Assembly (NCBI GenBank): GCA_946631535.1
Contig: CAMPAF010000050.1
Span: 1-12,326 of the forward strand
Direction: 5' to 3'
Source: an uncultured Verrucomicrobiota bacterium
GTDB lineage: Bacteria; Verrucomicrobiota; Kiritimatiellia; RFP12; UBA1067
Length of the DNA stretch: 12,326 nucleotides
Positions 12,233 to 12,326 of the stretch are shown piece after piece. The translations under genes were made by a program, and so were the position numbers. The stretch's first letter is position 1; each line of letters begins with the position of its first letter. Below the pieces are notes generated by a model. The model saw nothing but the letters and a program-made list of their open reading frames with translations. It was not told the DNA's origin and searched no databases.

Positions 12233-12285
12233 CGCCCCACGGGGCGGGCGTCGCGTCCGCGAGGACGCAAGCGATCTTTGACAAC
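12233..12285 (+). promoter_or_regulatory. Structured leader with boxA-like antitermination motif (probable rRNA leader)
   Basis: After the promoter come two hairpins, CGCCCC-AC-GGGGCG (12233-12246) and GCGTCC-GCGA-GGACGC (12253-12268, a GNRA-type tetraloop). Then GATCTTTGACAAC (12273-12285) resembles the boxA/leader motif (E. coli GCTCTTTAACAA) found before 16S rRNA in many bacteria. The remaining 41 nt contain no gene start I would trust. A 16S rRNA gene beginning shortly after 12326 is the prediction; another stable RNA is possible. Confidence 0.5.
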
Positions 12286-12326
12286 CGGGAGCATGGAAAC
12301 AGAAGGTAGAATTTAGACTGCAACGT

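Noticed and set aside
12278..12312. TTGACA (12278-12283) with TAGAAT (12307-12312) as a promoter
   Set aside because: The spacer is 23 nt, too long; the TTGACA fits better as part of the boxA-like leader motif.

Overview
The window is GC-rich (visibly well above 60% in most genes), densely coding bacterial DNA from a Gram-negative organism that makes lipid A. It holds lpxI and lpxB, ExbB/ExbD, a large multiheme cytochrome c, a secreted FGE-fold protein with Ig-like/MBG and lectin-like modules, and the tail of a GH2 beta-galactosidase. This mix, together with GC-rich micro-repeats inside conserved genes, fits the PVC superphylum, most likely a Kiritimatiellota/Lentisphaerae-type gut or anaerobic bacterium. 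That assignment is inference from gene content; no marker gene is fully present.

Layout, left to right. (1) 2-454: 3' end of a GH2 glycosidase. (2) 544-1335: an IolB/KduI-type sugar isomerase with its own promoter. (3) 1427-7261: a tightly packed six-gene + strand unit, exbB-exbD-heptaheme membrane cytochrome-lpxI-lpxB-ybeY. Its junctions are 4-nt ATGA overlaps (exbB/exbD, exbD/cytochrome, lpxI/lpxB), a 1-nt gap (cytochrome/lpxI) and a 10-nt overlap (lpxB/ybeY). A good promoter (TTGCCG, 17 nt, TAAAAT) precedes it. A terminator-like hairpin plus T7 lies inside the 5' coding region of ybeY. (4) 7294-8592: purD, with a TATACT box only 6 nt before the ATG, so probably leaderless. (5) 8603-11754: a minus-strand unit (FGE-like secreted protein, then a DRTGG-domain protein, then a PHP phosphoesterase), convergent with purD across a hairpin that contains both stop codons. 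(6) 11755-12326: a non-coding region with a 23-bp tandem repeat, a long inverted repeat and palindromic repeat units. It ends in what looks like a strong stable-RNA promoter and leader (T-rich UP-like tract, TTGCGG-17-TACACT, two hairpins, a boxA-like GATCTTTGACAA), plausibly the start of an rRNA operon just beyond the window.

Functional picture: the central unit joins a proton-channel pair and a membrane-anchored heptaheme cytochrome to lipid A precursor synthesis (LpxI makes lipid X, LpxB joins it into the disaccharide) and ribosome maturation (YbeY). The flanking genes serve purine synthesis (PurD) and carbohydrate use (GH2, IolB). The DRTGG/PHP pair resembles accessory genes found with [FeFe]-hydrogenases elsewhere.

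The most unusual theme is that short repeat families lie in frame inside otherwise conserved genes: a 27-bp tandem repeat and a TTAAGGAC array in the cytochrome, a GC-rich imperfect palindrome shared by lpxB and ybeY, and a GA-rich acidic run in the FGE-like gene. Related-looking palindromic arrays occupy the non-coding right end. No CRISPR array, insertion sequence, prophage or tRNA was seen.
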